This document shows positions 28,880 through 38,413 of a stretch of DNA of 64,000 nucleotides, one piece after another (the stretch's first letter is position 1; each line of letters begins with the position of its first letter). The position numbers were made by a program, and so were the translations under genes. The stretch is from Fannyhessea vaginae DSM 15829 (lineage in GTDB: Bacteria; Actinomycetota; Coriobacteriia; Coriobacteriales; Atopobiaceae), in assembly GCF_000159235.2 (NCBI RefSeq), contig NZ_ACGK02000005.1:1-64000 (forward strand), given 5' to 3'. The notes under the pieces were generated by a model. It searched no databases, was not told the origin of the DNA, and saw only the letters and a list, made by a program, of their open reading frames with translations.

Positions 28880-31348
28880 CTAATCTTTAGCCACGCTTGG
28901 ATAAGACGTAGCTGCAGGATCATCGTAACCATGTTCAAGGGTAAAACGATACAGTTGTTCTCGATATGCAAGAATTTCTTGGCGCGCAGTTTTCCACAAC
29001 GGTTTTGCACAGCTGTGAACCAACGCTCTTTGTGCATTAAGAATTTGTAACGCATGAGCTGCAAGCGCAAATCTATCCATCTGGTTCATATGAAGCATGT
29101 CAAAAAACGTTGTTGTTGAACCTAGGTCTTGATAGCCGTGTACGTAAAAATTACTACTATGAGGACGACCCCATATGAGGCGATATATGGTGCCTACATA
29201 CGCGTGAAACGCAAACAAAACGGGTTTATCAGCTGAAAAAAGCTCGGTGAATTCCTCATCGGTAAGCGCAGTGTCATTTTCTTCATGTCTTTGAAGTGCG
29301 CATAAATTAAGCACATTCACAAACTTAAAATGAACACCTTGACGGCGAAGTATATCTGCAGCTGCTAAAGTTTCGATAGTAGGAACATCACCGCAGGTTG
29401 CAAGTACCAAATCAAAGTTGCCATGCGCGTCTGTATGCGATGCCCACGTCCATTCAAGCACACCGCGTGCAAGTTCCAAACGCGCTTCGTCAAGCGTAAG
29501 CCAAACAGGAATTTGCTGCTTTCCTGCAAATATCACATTGACGCAATCGGTGGCAGTATAGGCTTGTTGCGCCACCGCCAACAAAAGATTGGCGTCACAT
29601 GGGTAATATATATGTATAACATGCTCGTTATTACAAGATTTATTGAGAAGCGTGTCCACAATACCTGGATCTTGATGTGTAAAGCCGTTATGTTCCTGAC
29701 GCCAAACGTGAGAGGTAAGCAAAATATTGAGCGAAGAAATGGGCTTTCGCCAAGAAACCTCACGCCTTAGTGCTTCAAGCCATTTAATATGTTGGCTGAT
29801 CATAGAGGCTGTAATCTGCGCAAACGCCTCATAGCTCACCCAAATTCCATGACGACCTGTAAGCACATAGCCTTCCAATAAACCTTCGCACTGGTGCTCG
29901 GAAAGTTGCTCAATAACACTACCTGTTTGCGAAAGTTCTCCGTCGTTTTCGAGGTCTTTATCTATATCCACGTACCATTGTTTATGAGTTGCACGATAAA
30001 TTGACTGAAAACGATTAGAAGCAATCTCATCGGGGCCAAATACGCGAAACATCTGTGGATTGTTTTGCAAAAGCTTGGCGGTATACAAACCAAGTACATA
30101 CGTTGGCGAAGCGCAGAGCGCTCCACGCTGCGATGTATCAGGCGCTAGCTTATACAAATCAAGCGATGGCAGCGTAAGCGCACACCGAACACGTCCTGCG
30201 TCTGCGCAAGGGTTGGAACCTATCCGCAGGTCACCTTGTGGCAAAATACGAGTAACTTGCTTAGATAAGGTACCATCTTTTTCAAAAATCTCTTGTGGAC
30301 GATACGAAGCCATCCATGCACAAAAATCATCAAAATGCGTAAGCGTTTCATCTGCCGCGGCAAAGGGCACTTGATGAGAACGCCAAGAATCTTCAAACTT
30401 TTGACCATCAATATATGTTGGACACGTCCATCCCTTTGGGGTTTTAAAAATAAGCACCGGATATGATGGTCTCTCGTGAAACCCCTGCTTTGCATGCTCT
30501 TTTATTGAACAGAGCTCAGCAAAAATTTCTTCAAATAACGCTACAAAGCGTTTATGAATTGACAGTGCGTCTTCTTCATCAAAACCCGCAACAAACGTAT
30601 ATGGGCGATACCCCATACCTTTAAAATAATCATCGCGTTCCTGCAGTGAAACACGCGCCAAAATGGACGGATTTGAAATTTTGTAACCATTGAGGTGCAC
30701 AATTGGCAATACGAGGCCATCAGTTTGTGGATTTATAAATTTATTGGTTTGCCAACTTGCAGCTAAAGGGCCTGTTTCGCACTCTCCATCGCCAATAATA
30801 GGAATTGCCAACAGCGAAGGATTATCCAAAACGGCACCAAAGGCGTGGGAAAGAACATAGCCGAGCTCTCCCCCTTCGTGAATTGAACCTGGCGTATGCG
30901 GACCATGATTAGAAGGAAAGCCCAAAGGAAATGAATACGCGCGACAAAGCCGCTCCAAACCTTGCTCGTTTTGAGGGATATCGGGATACACTTCCGACAG
31001 GCTACCATCGATAAAAGCCTCTGCATTTCCTGCAGGTCCACCATGACCTGGTCCCATAAGTACAACCGTGTTTTGACCATGATCACGAATAAACCGATTG
31101 ATGTGCGCATATAAGAAATTAAGCCCGGGAATGGTTCCCCAATGCCCCATAAGCCTATGCTTTATGTCGCGTGGGCTTAAGCCGCCCTTCATCAAAGGAT
31201 TGCTGAAAAGATAGATTTGACCTGCGCTTATATAATTTGCACATCGCCAATACGCGTCAAGTGACGCTAAGGTTTGCGCCGACGAACACTCCTGTTTACG
31301 TATGCCGAGCGGCTTATACCAAGGTGTTCCAAGCACGGGCTGAGCCAA
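28880..31348 (-). CDS. xfp: xylulose-5-phosphate/fructose-6-phosphate phosphoketolase
   Basis: An 822-residue ThDP enzyme that splits xylulose 5-phosphate (or fructose 6-phosphate) with phosphate into acetyl phosphate plus a triose or tetrose phosphate. It starts at TTG 31348 behind AAAGGAGGGG. Landmarks are GPGHGGPAGNAEAFIDG, the ThDP/Mg motif GDGECETGPL, and the C-terminal GYQDLGSTTTFFDM. Length is normal. Two CATACACTTTTAAG repeats lie directly before the ribosome site. The LacI gene sits upstream on the same strand, which suggests sugar control. Confidence 0.96.
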   Translation of the reverse strand: MAQPVLGTPWYKPLGIRKQECSSAQTLASLDAYWRCANYISAGQIYLFSNPLMKGGLSPRDIKHRLMGHWGTIPGLNFLYAHINRFIRDHGQNTVVLMGPGHGGPAGNAEAFIDGSLSEVYPDIPQNEQGLERLCRAYSFPLGFPSNHGPHTPGSIHEGGELGYVLSHAFGAVLDNPSLLAIPIIGDGECETGPLAASWQTNKFINPQTDGLVLPIVHLNGYKISNPSILARVSLQERDDYFKGMGYRPYTFVAGFDEEDALSIHKRFVALFEEIFAELCSIKEHAKQGFHERPSYPVLIFKTPKGWTCPTYIDGQKFEDSWRSHQVPFAAADETLTHFDDFCAWMASYRPQEIFEKDGTLSKQVTRILPQGDLRIGSNPCADAGRVRCALTLPSLDLYKLAPDTSQRGALCASPTYVLGLYTAKLLQNNPQMFRVFGPDEIASNRFQSIYRATHKQWYVDIDKDLENDGELSQTGSVIEQLSEHQCEGLLEGYVLTGRHGIWVSYEAFAQITASMISQHIKWLEALRREVSWRKPISSLNILLTSHVWRQEHNGFTHQDPGIVDTLLNKSCNNEHVIHIYYPCDANLLLAVAQQAYTATDCVNVIFAGKQQIPVWLTLDEARLELARGVLEWTWASHTDAHGNFDLVLATCGDVPTIETLAAADILRRQGVHFKFVNVLNLCALQRHEENDTALTDEEFTELFSADKPVLFAFHAYVGTIYRLIWGRPHSSNFYVHGYQDLGSTTTFFDMLHMNQMDRFALAAHALQILNAQRALVHSCAKPLWKTARQEILAYREQLYRFTLEHGYDDPAATSYPSVAKD

Positions 31349-31371
31349 ATCTTTCCCCTCCTTTTACAAAA

Positions 31372-31402
31372 CATACACTTTTAAGTGCCATACACTTTTA
31401 AG
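31372..31402 (-). repeat. two 14-base direct repeats before xfp
   Basis: CATACACTTTTAAG is present at 31372-31385 and again at 31389-31402, so the period is 17 bases. The position, between promoter region and ribosome site of xfp, suits a regulator-binding or mRNA element. Confidence 0.55.
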
Positions 31403-31625
31403 CAAAAACTTACGATACTACCCACAAAAATAGACACCTTGCAACAAACGCCGCGTGTAAAGGCGCCGATACTCAGCATCAACGAGCGCTACCCATACAC
31501 AAAACAGCAAATGTTAGACATCAAAACAGCAGCGCTGTGCAGCGTATGCACATATAAGAAATATTATACGTATTAGCAGACCAAGATGAGAAGTTCTCAC
31601 ATACGCCTCATAACAAGGGTGCCCG

Positions 31626-32690
31626 CTACAAATTTTGAACACTTGCCTTTTCTACCAACACGGGATTAAGCATAATATCAAAAGGAGCACGTGCGGGGTC
31701 CTCATCGCATGCGTCGGCTTCATCGCATGCGTTGCTCTTATCGTGTTTGTCAACACACACCCGTTTAAGCATGGTATCAAACGACGCTTGAGCTAGTTCA
31801 GAAACGTTTTGCTCAACAGAAGTTAAGGCAGGCTCAAACAGCGCGTCAGCTGCAGAGTTATCGTAGCTCACAACCGAATAATCGCGCGGAACTCGCAAGT
31901 TTGTTTGATATAAGTAACGAAGAAGCCCTAAAGCAATGTTATCACTACTTGCAAAAACAGCCGTTGCGCCAAGATGTGCCAGCGCATGAGAAGCATTGTA
32001 CGCATCTTCAATATAATATCTACTTGGTAAAATCAAAGAATCATCAAAAGCAACGCCATATTCTTGCAGCGCGCGCTTATAGCCATTAAGACGCCTTTGA
32101 CCCGTTAGGGAATCTGCGTTAATAAGCGCTGCAATGCGGCGGTGATTATGAGCAAGCAGGTAATGCGTGGCAAGATAGCCGCCTAATTCATTATTGAAAT
32201 ACACTTTATCGCACGCAAGACCAGCAATGGTACGGTCAACCATAACGTAAGGAACGCTTAAGTGCAAAAGCGTTTGCTTAAACTCTTCGGTAGCAGATAG
32301 CTCATCAGAAGAAATAATAAAAATGCCATCTACTCCGCGCTGAATCAAAAGCGAAACAAGCTCGCTATCATGCGTGGAACTTTCGTCTGAATTGGTGATA
32401 AATAAGGCATAGCCGTTTTCGCGGCACTTAAGTTCAAGATGTTTAGCAAACGACGAAAAAAATCGGCTTTCGATATTAGGAACGATCAAACCCAAAGTAT
32501 GCGAACGTTGAGTAACCAAACTCCGTGCAATTTGATTGGGTTTGTAGTGATTTTGCCGCGCAATGTCTAAAATAAGACGACGTTTTTCGTCGCTTACTCG
32601 AACATCACGGCCGTTAAGGAGCAGTGAAACCACCGTAATAGAAACGCCTGCTTGCTCGGCAATATCTTTAAGACGCAATTTCTTTGCCAT
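31626..32690 (-). CDS. LacI family transcriptional regulator
   Basis: A 354-residue regulator. The N-terminal helix-turn-helix with hinge is LRLKDIAEQAGVSITVVS (4-21) through NQIARSL; the rest is a periplasmic-binding-like effector domain (LGLIVPNIESRFFSSF). The last ~40 residues contain a repeated ACDEADACDED stretch and a second copy of the FD-ML segment (FDTMLKRV, FDIMLNPV), suggesting a small internal duplication. A palindrome lies 31 bases before its ATG. Likely target: itself and the downstream xfp gene. Confidence 0.9.
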   Translation of the reverse strand: MAKKLRLKDIAEQAGVSITVVSLLLNGRDVRVSDEKRRLILDIARQNHYKPNQIARSLVTQRSHTLGLIVPNIESRFFSSFAKHLELKCRENGYALFITNSDESSTHDSELVSLLIQRGVDGIFIISSDELSATEEFKQTLLHLSVPYVMVDRTIAGLACDKVYFNNELGGYLATHYLLAHNHRRIAALINADSLTGQRRLNGYKRALQEYGVAFDDSLILPSRYYIEDAYNASHALAHLGATAVFASSDNIALGLLRYLYQTNLRVPRDYSVVSYDNSAADALFEPALTSVEQNVSELAQASFDTMLKRVCVDKHDKSNACDEADACDEDPARAPFDIMLNPVLVEKASVQNL

Positions 32691-32720
32691 AGAGTTCCCA
32701 CATTCTTGGTATGTCTACCT

Positions 32721-32741
32721 ATTGGCTTTCATGCAGCCAAT
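32721..32741. promoter_or_regulatory. candidate LacI operator
   Basis: ATTGGCT and AGCCAAT flank a 7-base centre, a perfect 7-7-7 palindrome, 31 bases upstream of the lacI-type start codon. Its central position fits autoregulation. Confidence 0.5.
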
Positions 32742-32975
32742 TAACTCGTTTGTATAGTATAGCTGTTATAGGATAGCTTGTATATCGTTTGGGAAAACAC
32801 CTGCACGCTATACAATACGGATTGAGTGGTCAGCATGGATAAAGATTTGGTTTGCTGTTGATTCCAAAACTTAGCCGAACATTACAGGGCGGCGCGGACA
32901 AAAAGCAGGATAGTTTGGCACTCGGCACATATCTCGTATGTAGCACAAGAAATAGAAATTTCATCTGTTTATCGC

Positions 32976-33004
32976 TTGACAACGTATACCGTTCGTATCA
33001 TAAT
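32976..33004 (+). promoter_or_regulatory. promoter of relB-yafQ
   Basis: TTGACA at 32976-32981, 17 bases, CATAAT at 32999-33004. It sits 23 bases before the antitoxin ATG. CGTAT half-sites in and after the spacer may be the antitoxin operator. Confidence 0.75.
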
Positions 33005-33026
33005 CGTATTAAAAGGAGCTGATACT

Positions 33027-33308
33027 ATGGCAACAAGTCCTACTCAAATTCGTATTGATAGTACTGTCAAAAAAGACGCAAATGAACTGTTTAGCGAACT
33101 CGGCATCGATATGTCAAGTGCCGTAAACATTTTCTTGCGCCAGTGCATTTTGCGCGGCGGCCTTCCATTTAAAGTAGAAGTCCCAAAGTATAATGCCGAA
33201 ACACTGGCTGCTATGCAAGAAGCACGCGATATCATATCAGGTAAAATTCAAGCAACATCCTATAACACCACAGATGAGCTTTTGAAAGCTCTCAACGCAG
33301 AGGATTAG
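33027..33308 (+). CDS. RelB/DinJ family antitoxin
   Basis: A 93-residue antitoxin; the ATG at 33027 follows AAGGAG. The N-terminal TQIRIDSTVKKDANELFSELG is the ribbon-helix-helix DNA-binding part, and DMSSAVNIFLRQCILRGGLPF is the family signature. The C-terminal part wraps the toxin. The toxin gene starts 5 bases after its stop. In known modules the complex represses its own promoter. Confidence 0.92.
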   Translation: MATSPTQIRIDSTVKKDANELFSELGIDMSSAVNIFLRQCILRGGLPFKVEVPKYNAETLAAMQEARDIISGKIQATSYNTTDELLKALNAED

Positions 33309-33313
33309 GTTAT

Positions 33314-33592
33314 ATGCTTAAACTTCAAGCAACTTCTAAGTTTCGCAAGGACTACAAGCGGATTAAAAAGCGAGGCCTTGATATATCTTCACTTCAAGAG
33401 GTGCTTGACAAACTCTGTGCTGGGGAAACACTAGACCTAAAGCACAAAGACCACGCTCTTACTGGATCTTACCAAGGGTTTAGAGAATGCCACATCCAAC
33501 CAGACTGGCTTTTGATTTATGCCATTCACGAAGACGAGCTTATACTCGTTGCGTCTCGCACAGGCAGTCATGCTGATTTATTTAATATGTAG
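33314..33592 (+). CDS. YafQ family mRNA endonuclease toxin
   Basis: A 92-residue RelE-superfamily toxin. Landmarks are SKFRKDYKRIKKRGLD, KHKDHALTG, GFRECHIQPDWLLIY and the C-terminal RTGSHADLF. In YafQ, histidines equivalent to those in DHAL, ECHI and SHADLF support ribosome-dependent mRNA cleavage; all three are present. A decayed copy of this gene lies at 56302-56463, and a dispersed repeat starts 19 bases after the stop. Confidence 0.92.
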   Translation: MLKLQATSKFRKDYKRIKKRGLDISSLQEVLDKLCAGETLDLKHKDHALTGSYQGFRECHIQPDWLLIYAIHEDELILVASRTGSHADLFNM

Positions 33593-33610
33593 CAAGGATG
33601 GAAGCCTAAC

Positions 33611-33690
33611 ATGCACCAACCTAATCAGCTTTTGACATCAAGCAGGCGTTCTCAGCGCGGGTCGAGAGCGCGGGTAGTACATCTACTTCT
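33611..33690 (+). repeat. dispersed intergenic repeat, left part (copy D)
   Basis: It shares CCTAATCAG, the following TTTGACATCAAG and a GCGGGTAGTACATCTACT stretch with the copies at 54775 and 58881. The hairpin end of the element is missing here. Confidence 0.7.
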
Positions 33691-34195
33691 ATAGAGTAAT
33701 CCAATACCTTCTTGTTGTAACATTTCCCCTTGATAAGCTATTTTTCACTTTGTTTTCCAAAATTCCACCATTATTTTCTATAACCTTTATTGACCCGATA
33801 TTGTCATCATCGCATGTAATCAAAACCTTATGCAGATTCAAAGTCTCTTTGCAATATGTAAGTGCCATAGAAAGCATTTTTGTTCCATAGCCCTTCATAC
33901 ATTCAGATTGCCTAATTTCGTACCCTATGTGACCGCCATAGTTAATTAAAAAAGAATTTAATTCGTGCCTAATACCAATTTCACCAATAAATTTTTCATT
34001 ATCTATCAGCCAAAATGTAGTAGCTCTCACATAATTTGCAGGTAAATTTATACCATGCTCAAAATTATAAGAACGCTCTATAATTGTTTCATAGTCTCTA
34101 AAACGTCTTTCAGCATGCGGTCTAAAGCGTTCATCTTCTTCATTTGCTTCTATATAACTTTGGATATATTTCTTATCTGGTCTAATTAATCTCAT
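33689..34195 (-). CDS. GNAT family N-acetyltransferase
   Basis: A 168-residue acetyltransferase. The acetyl-CoA loop is in the SECMKGYGTKMLSMA segment (R/Q-x-x-G-x-G/A form), with HKVLITCDDDNIGSIKVIENNGG as the C-terminal motif. The base use is AT-rich, unlike the core genes to the left, so it is probably acquired. AAGGAG precedes the ATG. Substrate unknown. Confidence 0.85.
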   Translation of the reverse strand: MRLIRPDKKYIQSYIEANEEDERFRPHAERRFRDYETIIERSYNFEHGINLPANYVRATTFWLIDNEKFIGEIGIRHELNSFLINYGGHIGYEIRQSECMKGYGTKMLSMALTYCKETLNLHKVLITCDDDNIGSIKVIENNGGILENKVKNSLSRGNVTTRRYWITL

Positions 34196-34308
34196 ACGTG
34201 CTCCTTATTCCTAATATGCAAGTCTTTAAAATTAGAACCATACTAGTCTTTTGAGCTTTCATAATGTCATCGCGAAACTTAATCTACATAAGAGCAAAAT
34301 CAGGCACC

Positions 34309-35517
34309 TTACGCGTCTTTCTCCAGTAGAAAATCTGGTAAATATTTGTGTATAATGCCTTCTTGCGAAAAATCTATTGTGTCCATCGACAAAACGAATT
34401 TAGGATAATTATCCTTAACCAATCGATAAACACCAAATTCTCTACTACGAGTCTCTTCATTACCCATTAAATAAGAGACTTGATAATACTCAGTTTTATC
34501 TTGCCTCGTAGCAATGAAGTCGATTTCTTGATTGTTAATACGACCAACTTGAACTTGAAAGCCACGAGACAAAAGCTCAATATAGACGATATTTTCCAGA
34601 ATACGTTCAATTGATGCAACATTTGAAAAACCTACTGCTTGCCTAAAGCCATGATCCGTTACATAGTATTTTTCCTCAACCGTCAATAACTTTTTTCCGA
34701 CACTGTCATAGCGTGGAGCTTTTTTTAGAAGATATGCGGCTTGGCAAAAATTCAAGTAATTCAAAATGGTGTCCACTGACACTTTACGACCTTCGCTCAT
34801 AAAATATTTACGTAAGCTATTGGCCGAAAAACTTTGTCCAATATTATCTAAACAAAAAAGTAAAATGCGATTAAACACGTCGACATCTCGGATTGAATTG
34901 TATTCAAGTATATCCTTGACAACAACAGTATTGTAGATATCGGTTAAATACTTAAAACTCGGCTCTTCTTCTCCATTAAAATAATGAAGAGGGGGCATGC
35001 CGCCAATCTTGATATATAGCTGAAATAATTCCTGTATGCTTAAATTCAAAGTTTGATACAAATTTACAAATTCGCTAAAAGTAAAAGGCAACACCTCAAA
35101 ACTCACGTAACGCCCTGCAAGCAAGGTAGCAAGCTCGCCGGACAATAATTTTGAGTTAGAGCCGGTCAAATAGATATCGCAATCATAATCAACTCTAAGT
35201 GCATTTATGACACGCTCCCAGTGAGTGACTAACTGAATTTCATCGAAGAAAAAATATATTTTACCTTCGATTTGTTGACTACGTGTTGCAATTAACTTTT
35301 GCAGGTCAAGATCGTTTTTGACCGATAAGTATTGAGCTGATTCTAAATTAATATAAATAATATGACTTGTGGGAACGTCTGTAAGTAACTCAGATTGAAT
35401 CATGTTTAACAAAGTGGATTTTCCCACGCGCCTCATACCTGTAATCACCTTCACAATAGGCTTGTCAATAAAAGGTTTGATCTTATTAAGATATTTGTTA
35501 CGTACTATGTATGACAT
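34309..35517 (-). CDS. AAA ATPase with DUF4143, first of three in the window
   Basis: A 402-residue P-loop protein. Walker A is GMRRVGKST near residue 27-35, Walker B is IYFFFDEIQLV, and sensor-like TGSNSKLLS follows. The C-terminal half is the DUF4143 region ending with a nuclease-like EIDFIATR motif (D/E-x-D near Q-x-S), as in archaeal-type ATPases of this group. The function is not established. The base use is AT-rich. It shows only modest similarity to the two other DUF4143 proteins here. Confidence 0.85.
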   Translation of the reverse strand: MSYIVRNKYLNKIKPFIDKPIVKVITGMRRVGKSTLLNMIQSELLTDVPTSHIIYINLESAQYLSVKNDLDLQKLIATRSQQIEGKIYFFFDEIQLVTHWERVINALRVDYDCDIYLTGSNSKLLSGELATLLAGRYVSFEVLPFTFSEFVNLYQTLNLSIQELFQLYIKIGGMPPLHYFNGEEEPSFKYLTDIYNTVVVKDILEYNSIRDVDVFNRILLFCLDNIGQSFSANSLRKYFMSEGRKVSVDTILNYLNFCQAAYLLKKAPRYDSVGKKLLTVEEKYYVTDHGFRQAVGFSNVASIERILENIVYIELLSRGFQVQVGRINNQEIDFIATRQDKTEYYQVSYLMGNEETRSREFGVYRLVKDNYPKFVLSMDTIDFSQEGIIHKYLPDFLLEKDA

Positions 35518-35620
35518 AACATCGTACCTTTCGATTACAGTTTTTTGCTTACGCTATCGATTATAGTCGATAAACCTATTGATTCTTACATTTATTTCTA
35601 TTATAAACGAAACAAGTCAT

Positions 35621-36607
35621 TTATTTCTTTCCGAGCCTCCACGCTTTGAGCACCGCTTTTATTACTCTGTAAGTCAATGCGGCTAACGGCCAAACGATCC
35701 AGCCTTTTCTCCAATCGGACGTGATGAAACTATAGGCTAAATAAATGAAGATAATTATAATCCAGTAAGCTTCGAGCAATACCCTAATCTTTTCAGGATA
35801 GACAGTCTTTTTCTTTGGTTGCAGCAAACGGTAATAGGACGAGCGGACAATATTCGCCTGTACGAATAAATAAACAGCTGCTGCCACCAGAACAATAGCA
35901 ATAACTACAAAAAAGCCGGATGAAAGTTGATAAAATTCCGGCGCTATATCCGAAATTATAAGAAAAATAAAGGCAACCATACATAAAACGACACCGCTGA
36001 CCGTCCGCAGCACATACGACGGCATGAACCTCTCCAAGCGTTCTTTGAGCACACTGTCAACGCCGTAAGCTGTTTCAAAGTCCTCTTTTTCCAAATATTG
36101 ATAACGCTTTCCGTGGAAACTCTGAATAATAAAAATAACTACAGCTACGGTAACAATCGCAACGCTAAAGGCTAAGCCCAAAGTTTTACCGACTTGCGCA
36201 TGTACGGTGGGAGAAAGCAAAAGCTCGCTGCCGATCATGGGGATTGCCGCCAGAATACAAAGAAGAACACCTAGAGCAACATAGGCGGCAAATGATATTC
36301 TGTGAGTAATATAAGCGGTGGCTTCTTCCAGCTTAATTACCCGCATGCGAACACCGGCTTCTTCCTGGCAGGCATTTTCATCTGCGTCGACGTTGTTCCC
36401 CATAACATCAATTTCATCTTTTACCAGAAGATCAGTACTAACACCGAACAAACGGCTCAATGCAATTATCCGCTCCATATCCGGGATACTTTGTGCGCCT
36501 TCCCATTTGGAAACAGATTGGCGACTGACGCCCAATTTGTCCGCCAATTCCTCCTGCGACCAACCGTTTTGTTTACGCAGTTCCAATATTTTATCTGCTA
36601 AAATCAT
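35621..36607 (-). CDS. XRE-family regulator with C-terminal membrane domain
   Basis: A 328-residue protein. Residues 1-65 are a Cro/C1 helix-turn-helix (NGWSQEELADKLGVSRQSVS), and from about residue 105 there are five or six hydrophobic segments. Such fusions sense membrane events and control nearby transport genes in Firmicutes. GGAGA precedes the ATG. No transporter is adjacent, and it may have arrived alone. Confidence 0.85.
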   Translation of the reverse strand: MILADKILELRKQNGWSQEELADKLGVSRQSVSKWEGAQSIPDMERIIALSRLFGVSTDLLVKDEIDVMGNNVDADENACQEEAGVRMRVIKLEEATAYITHRISFAAYVALGVLLCILAAIPMIGSELLLSPTVHAQVGKTLGLAFSVAIVTVAVVIFIIQSFHGKRYQYLEKEDFETAYGVDSVLKERLERFMPSYVLRTVSGVVLCMVAFIFLIISDIAPEFYQLSSGFFVVIAIVLVAAAVYLFVQANIVRSSYYRLLQPKKKTVYPEKIRVLLEAYWIIIIFIYLAYSFITSDWRKGWIVWPLAALTYRVIKAVLKAWRLGKK

Positions 36608-37104
36608 AAAAATATCTCCATTTCAAACTCGAATTCATCATGATGATTATGGCGAAATTATAGATGAAACAGCAGTTGCATACTAGCAAGTGCGGTTGGC
36701 AATTGCCGTTGAAAGCGCAATTTCTGCCGACAAATGAGCGCAACCGACCGCCAATTCAAATTTTCAGAACAGCTTCCAGACATAATTGCAAAGCGGGCGC
36801 AATCGAATCTTCACCCCAACTGCGTCCGTCATAACGTGAAATACGTGTTACCAAGGCACAAAGGACAACAAAATATTTAGTGTACGTGAAGCAATTTTTT
36901 GCTGTGTGCCTTTTCTGCGAAAAAGTGCCAGTTAACCATTTTGGGCGTAAATTCCAACTCCAACTTGAATTTAACGCCCAAACGAGGATACATACCGTGG
37001 CGTGTGTGAAACCACCTCGTAGCACGGTCGTTTTGATACTACGTTCGCTATTCTCTTGTGATGCTCACGTCGTGTTATTGTTCCCGTTTGCTGTGCGTAG
37101 GTTG
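36608..37104. other. intergenic region without a recognised gene
   Basis: About 500 bases. A minus-strand open frame of 89 codons exists (36756-37025), but it lacks a ribosome site, recognisable motifs or family signal. Base composition differs from both neighbours; it may be an eroded gene. Confidence 0.4.
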
Positions 37105-37524
37105 TTAGAGATCTCTTCTCCAGTTATTCGCCACCAAATTCGCCAAATTAGCTTTATTGTCTTTGTTGACTCTTCCCCAGAAGTTAACTTCATATCCCAT
37201 GTTTTTACCAAGATGCAAGAAACGAATAACTTTATGCGCCCACCATGGTTTAAGGCTCAATTCTTCAATTTCATGCCACGGCATTAGAACAAAATCGCTC
37301 TTTAGCGGTGTGCCCAGTTCTTTTTCGTAAATGCCTTTGGGGCTAAAATACACAATGAATTGGCGGCTGCTATCTGTTGCGTAGTACAGCGAATTGATGA
37401 AAAGTTTGATGATGTCGCTTTGCCAGTTGTTGTGCTTCACGACCACCAAATAATGTTCCGTGTCGCCAAAAGCCTCTTGTACCTGCGATCTAAGTTCGTC
37501 CATGTCATACATAAAAAGGCTCAT
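37105..37524 (-). CDS. hypothetical protein, partner of XRE gene
   Basis: A 139-residue soluble protein, not recognised. The central part (HYLVVVKHNNWQSDIIKLF, then FIVYFSPKGIYEKELG, then FVLMPWHEIEELS) looks like a beta-rich fold, perhaps PH-like, with several tryptophans and a basic C-terminus. Its ATG overlaps the XRE stop (ATGA), behind GGAGTG, so both are translated together. This arrangement is common in small regulatory pairs including some toxin-antitoxin systems. Confidence 0.7.
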   Translation of the reverse strand: MSLFMYDMDELRSQVQEAFGDTEHYLVVVKHNNWQSDIIKLFINSLYYATDSSRQFIVYFSPKGIYEKELGTPLKSDFVLMPWHEIEELSLKPWWAHKVIRFLHLGKNMGYEVNFWGRVNKDNKANLANLVANNWRRDL

Positions 37525-37739
37525 GATTCACTCCAATCACTGAGTATGAATACTTCTTTGATGTCTTTTCCTAACACGAGAGAAATTTTGTACGCTGTTT
37601 CTAAGGTGGGGCTGATAATGTTGTTCTCGTACGCCATAATTGACCTGCGCTTTAGACCGACAGCTTTTGCCAGGCGGTGTTGCGACAGCCCTTTTTCTTT
37701 GCGGAATACCGCTATCCTATTTGTGATGACAACTTCCAT
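37521..37739 (-). CDS. small XRE-family regulator
   Basis: A 72-residue helix-turn-helix protein: KGLSQHRLAKAVGLKRRSI is the HTH, followed by TLETAYKISLVLGK. This single-domain type binds an operator as a dimer. AAAAGG precedes the ATG. The upstream region has a strong promoter with a 7-bp inverted repeat at its -10 box, so autorepression is likely. Confidence 0.85.
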   Translation of the reverse strand: MEVVITNRIAVFRKEKGLSQHRLAKAVGLKRRSIMAYENNIISPTLETAYKISLVLGKDIKEVFILSDWSES

Positions 37740-37762
37740 ATGAACGCCTTTTGGTTACATTT

Positions 37763-37810
37763 ATAGTACTATGGTGCTATTTATAGTACCATCTTTAAGG
37801 CAACTGTCAA
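37763..37810 (-). promoter_or_regulatory. promoter and operator of the XRE pair
   Basis: On the minus strand, TTGACA (37810-37805) and TACTAT (37788-37783) are 16 bases apart. GTACTAT...ATAGTAC is a perfect 7-bp inverted repeat with a 10-base spacer starting in the -10 box, and GTACTATAAAT is repeated directly. The palindromic arms fit an XRE operator. Confidence 0.6.
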
Positions 37811-38413
37811 CCGTTTTTTGCTTGCTACGGATAATTTGGCAACATTTTATTCCAGTATTTGTCCGGTTTGCATTCTTGTATTTGGACATTCACTATTCTA
37901 TAGTTTGCATATTCGATACAAACCCCAGCAAGCAACTTATTAGACTCAGGAACCTTATTTTCCGGAATAACCAGCAAGCCCCCACCGTGAGAAAGCAAAT
38001 AATGTAGGGAACTTTTTTAGCGTAGCATTTTATATGACTGCTATGTTATTTTTATGCAGCCAAGAGTCTAAGCCTGTATGGAACTGGACTTATCCATCCT
38101 AGTTTTCTTTATGTTCATTAGATTTTCCTAAAAATAAAACAATTCTGGAGCTTTATTCCATATCAGATTTGCGATACGGTGTAAACGTAATGAAGAAGCA
38201 GAGCGCTTCACCTACAAGAAACATTGCAAGCCGCGCAACCTTTTGAGGCATCGCACCGAGGTACTTCGCAAGGATCAACGCGCACACCGCACGCGCACAA
38301 CGTGCACCATCGCAAGGCTGCAACTGTGCAACGTGCAACTCGCATACCGCAAGCTTGCAACCGCACATCGAGGCACACCGCTTCACGCGTACTTTAATTG
38401 TAAGGAGTTTACC
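37811..38413. other. intergenic region, no recognised gene
   Basis: About 600 bases. The last 160 (38243-38400) change abruptly to GC-rich DNA with repeated CGCACACCGC and GTGCAAC words, the same composition as the aldehyde dehydrogenase gene that follows. This suggests a junction near 38230. Long open frames here are composition effects. Confidence 0.45.

Noticed and set aside
36756-37025. possible 89-residue gene on the minus strand
   Set aside because: No ribosome site, no family resemblance, unusual Trp/Cys content.
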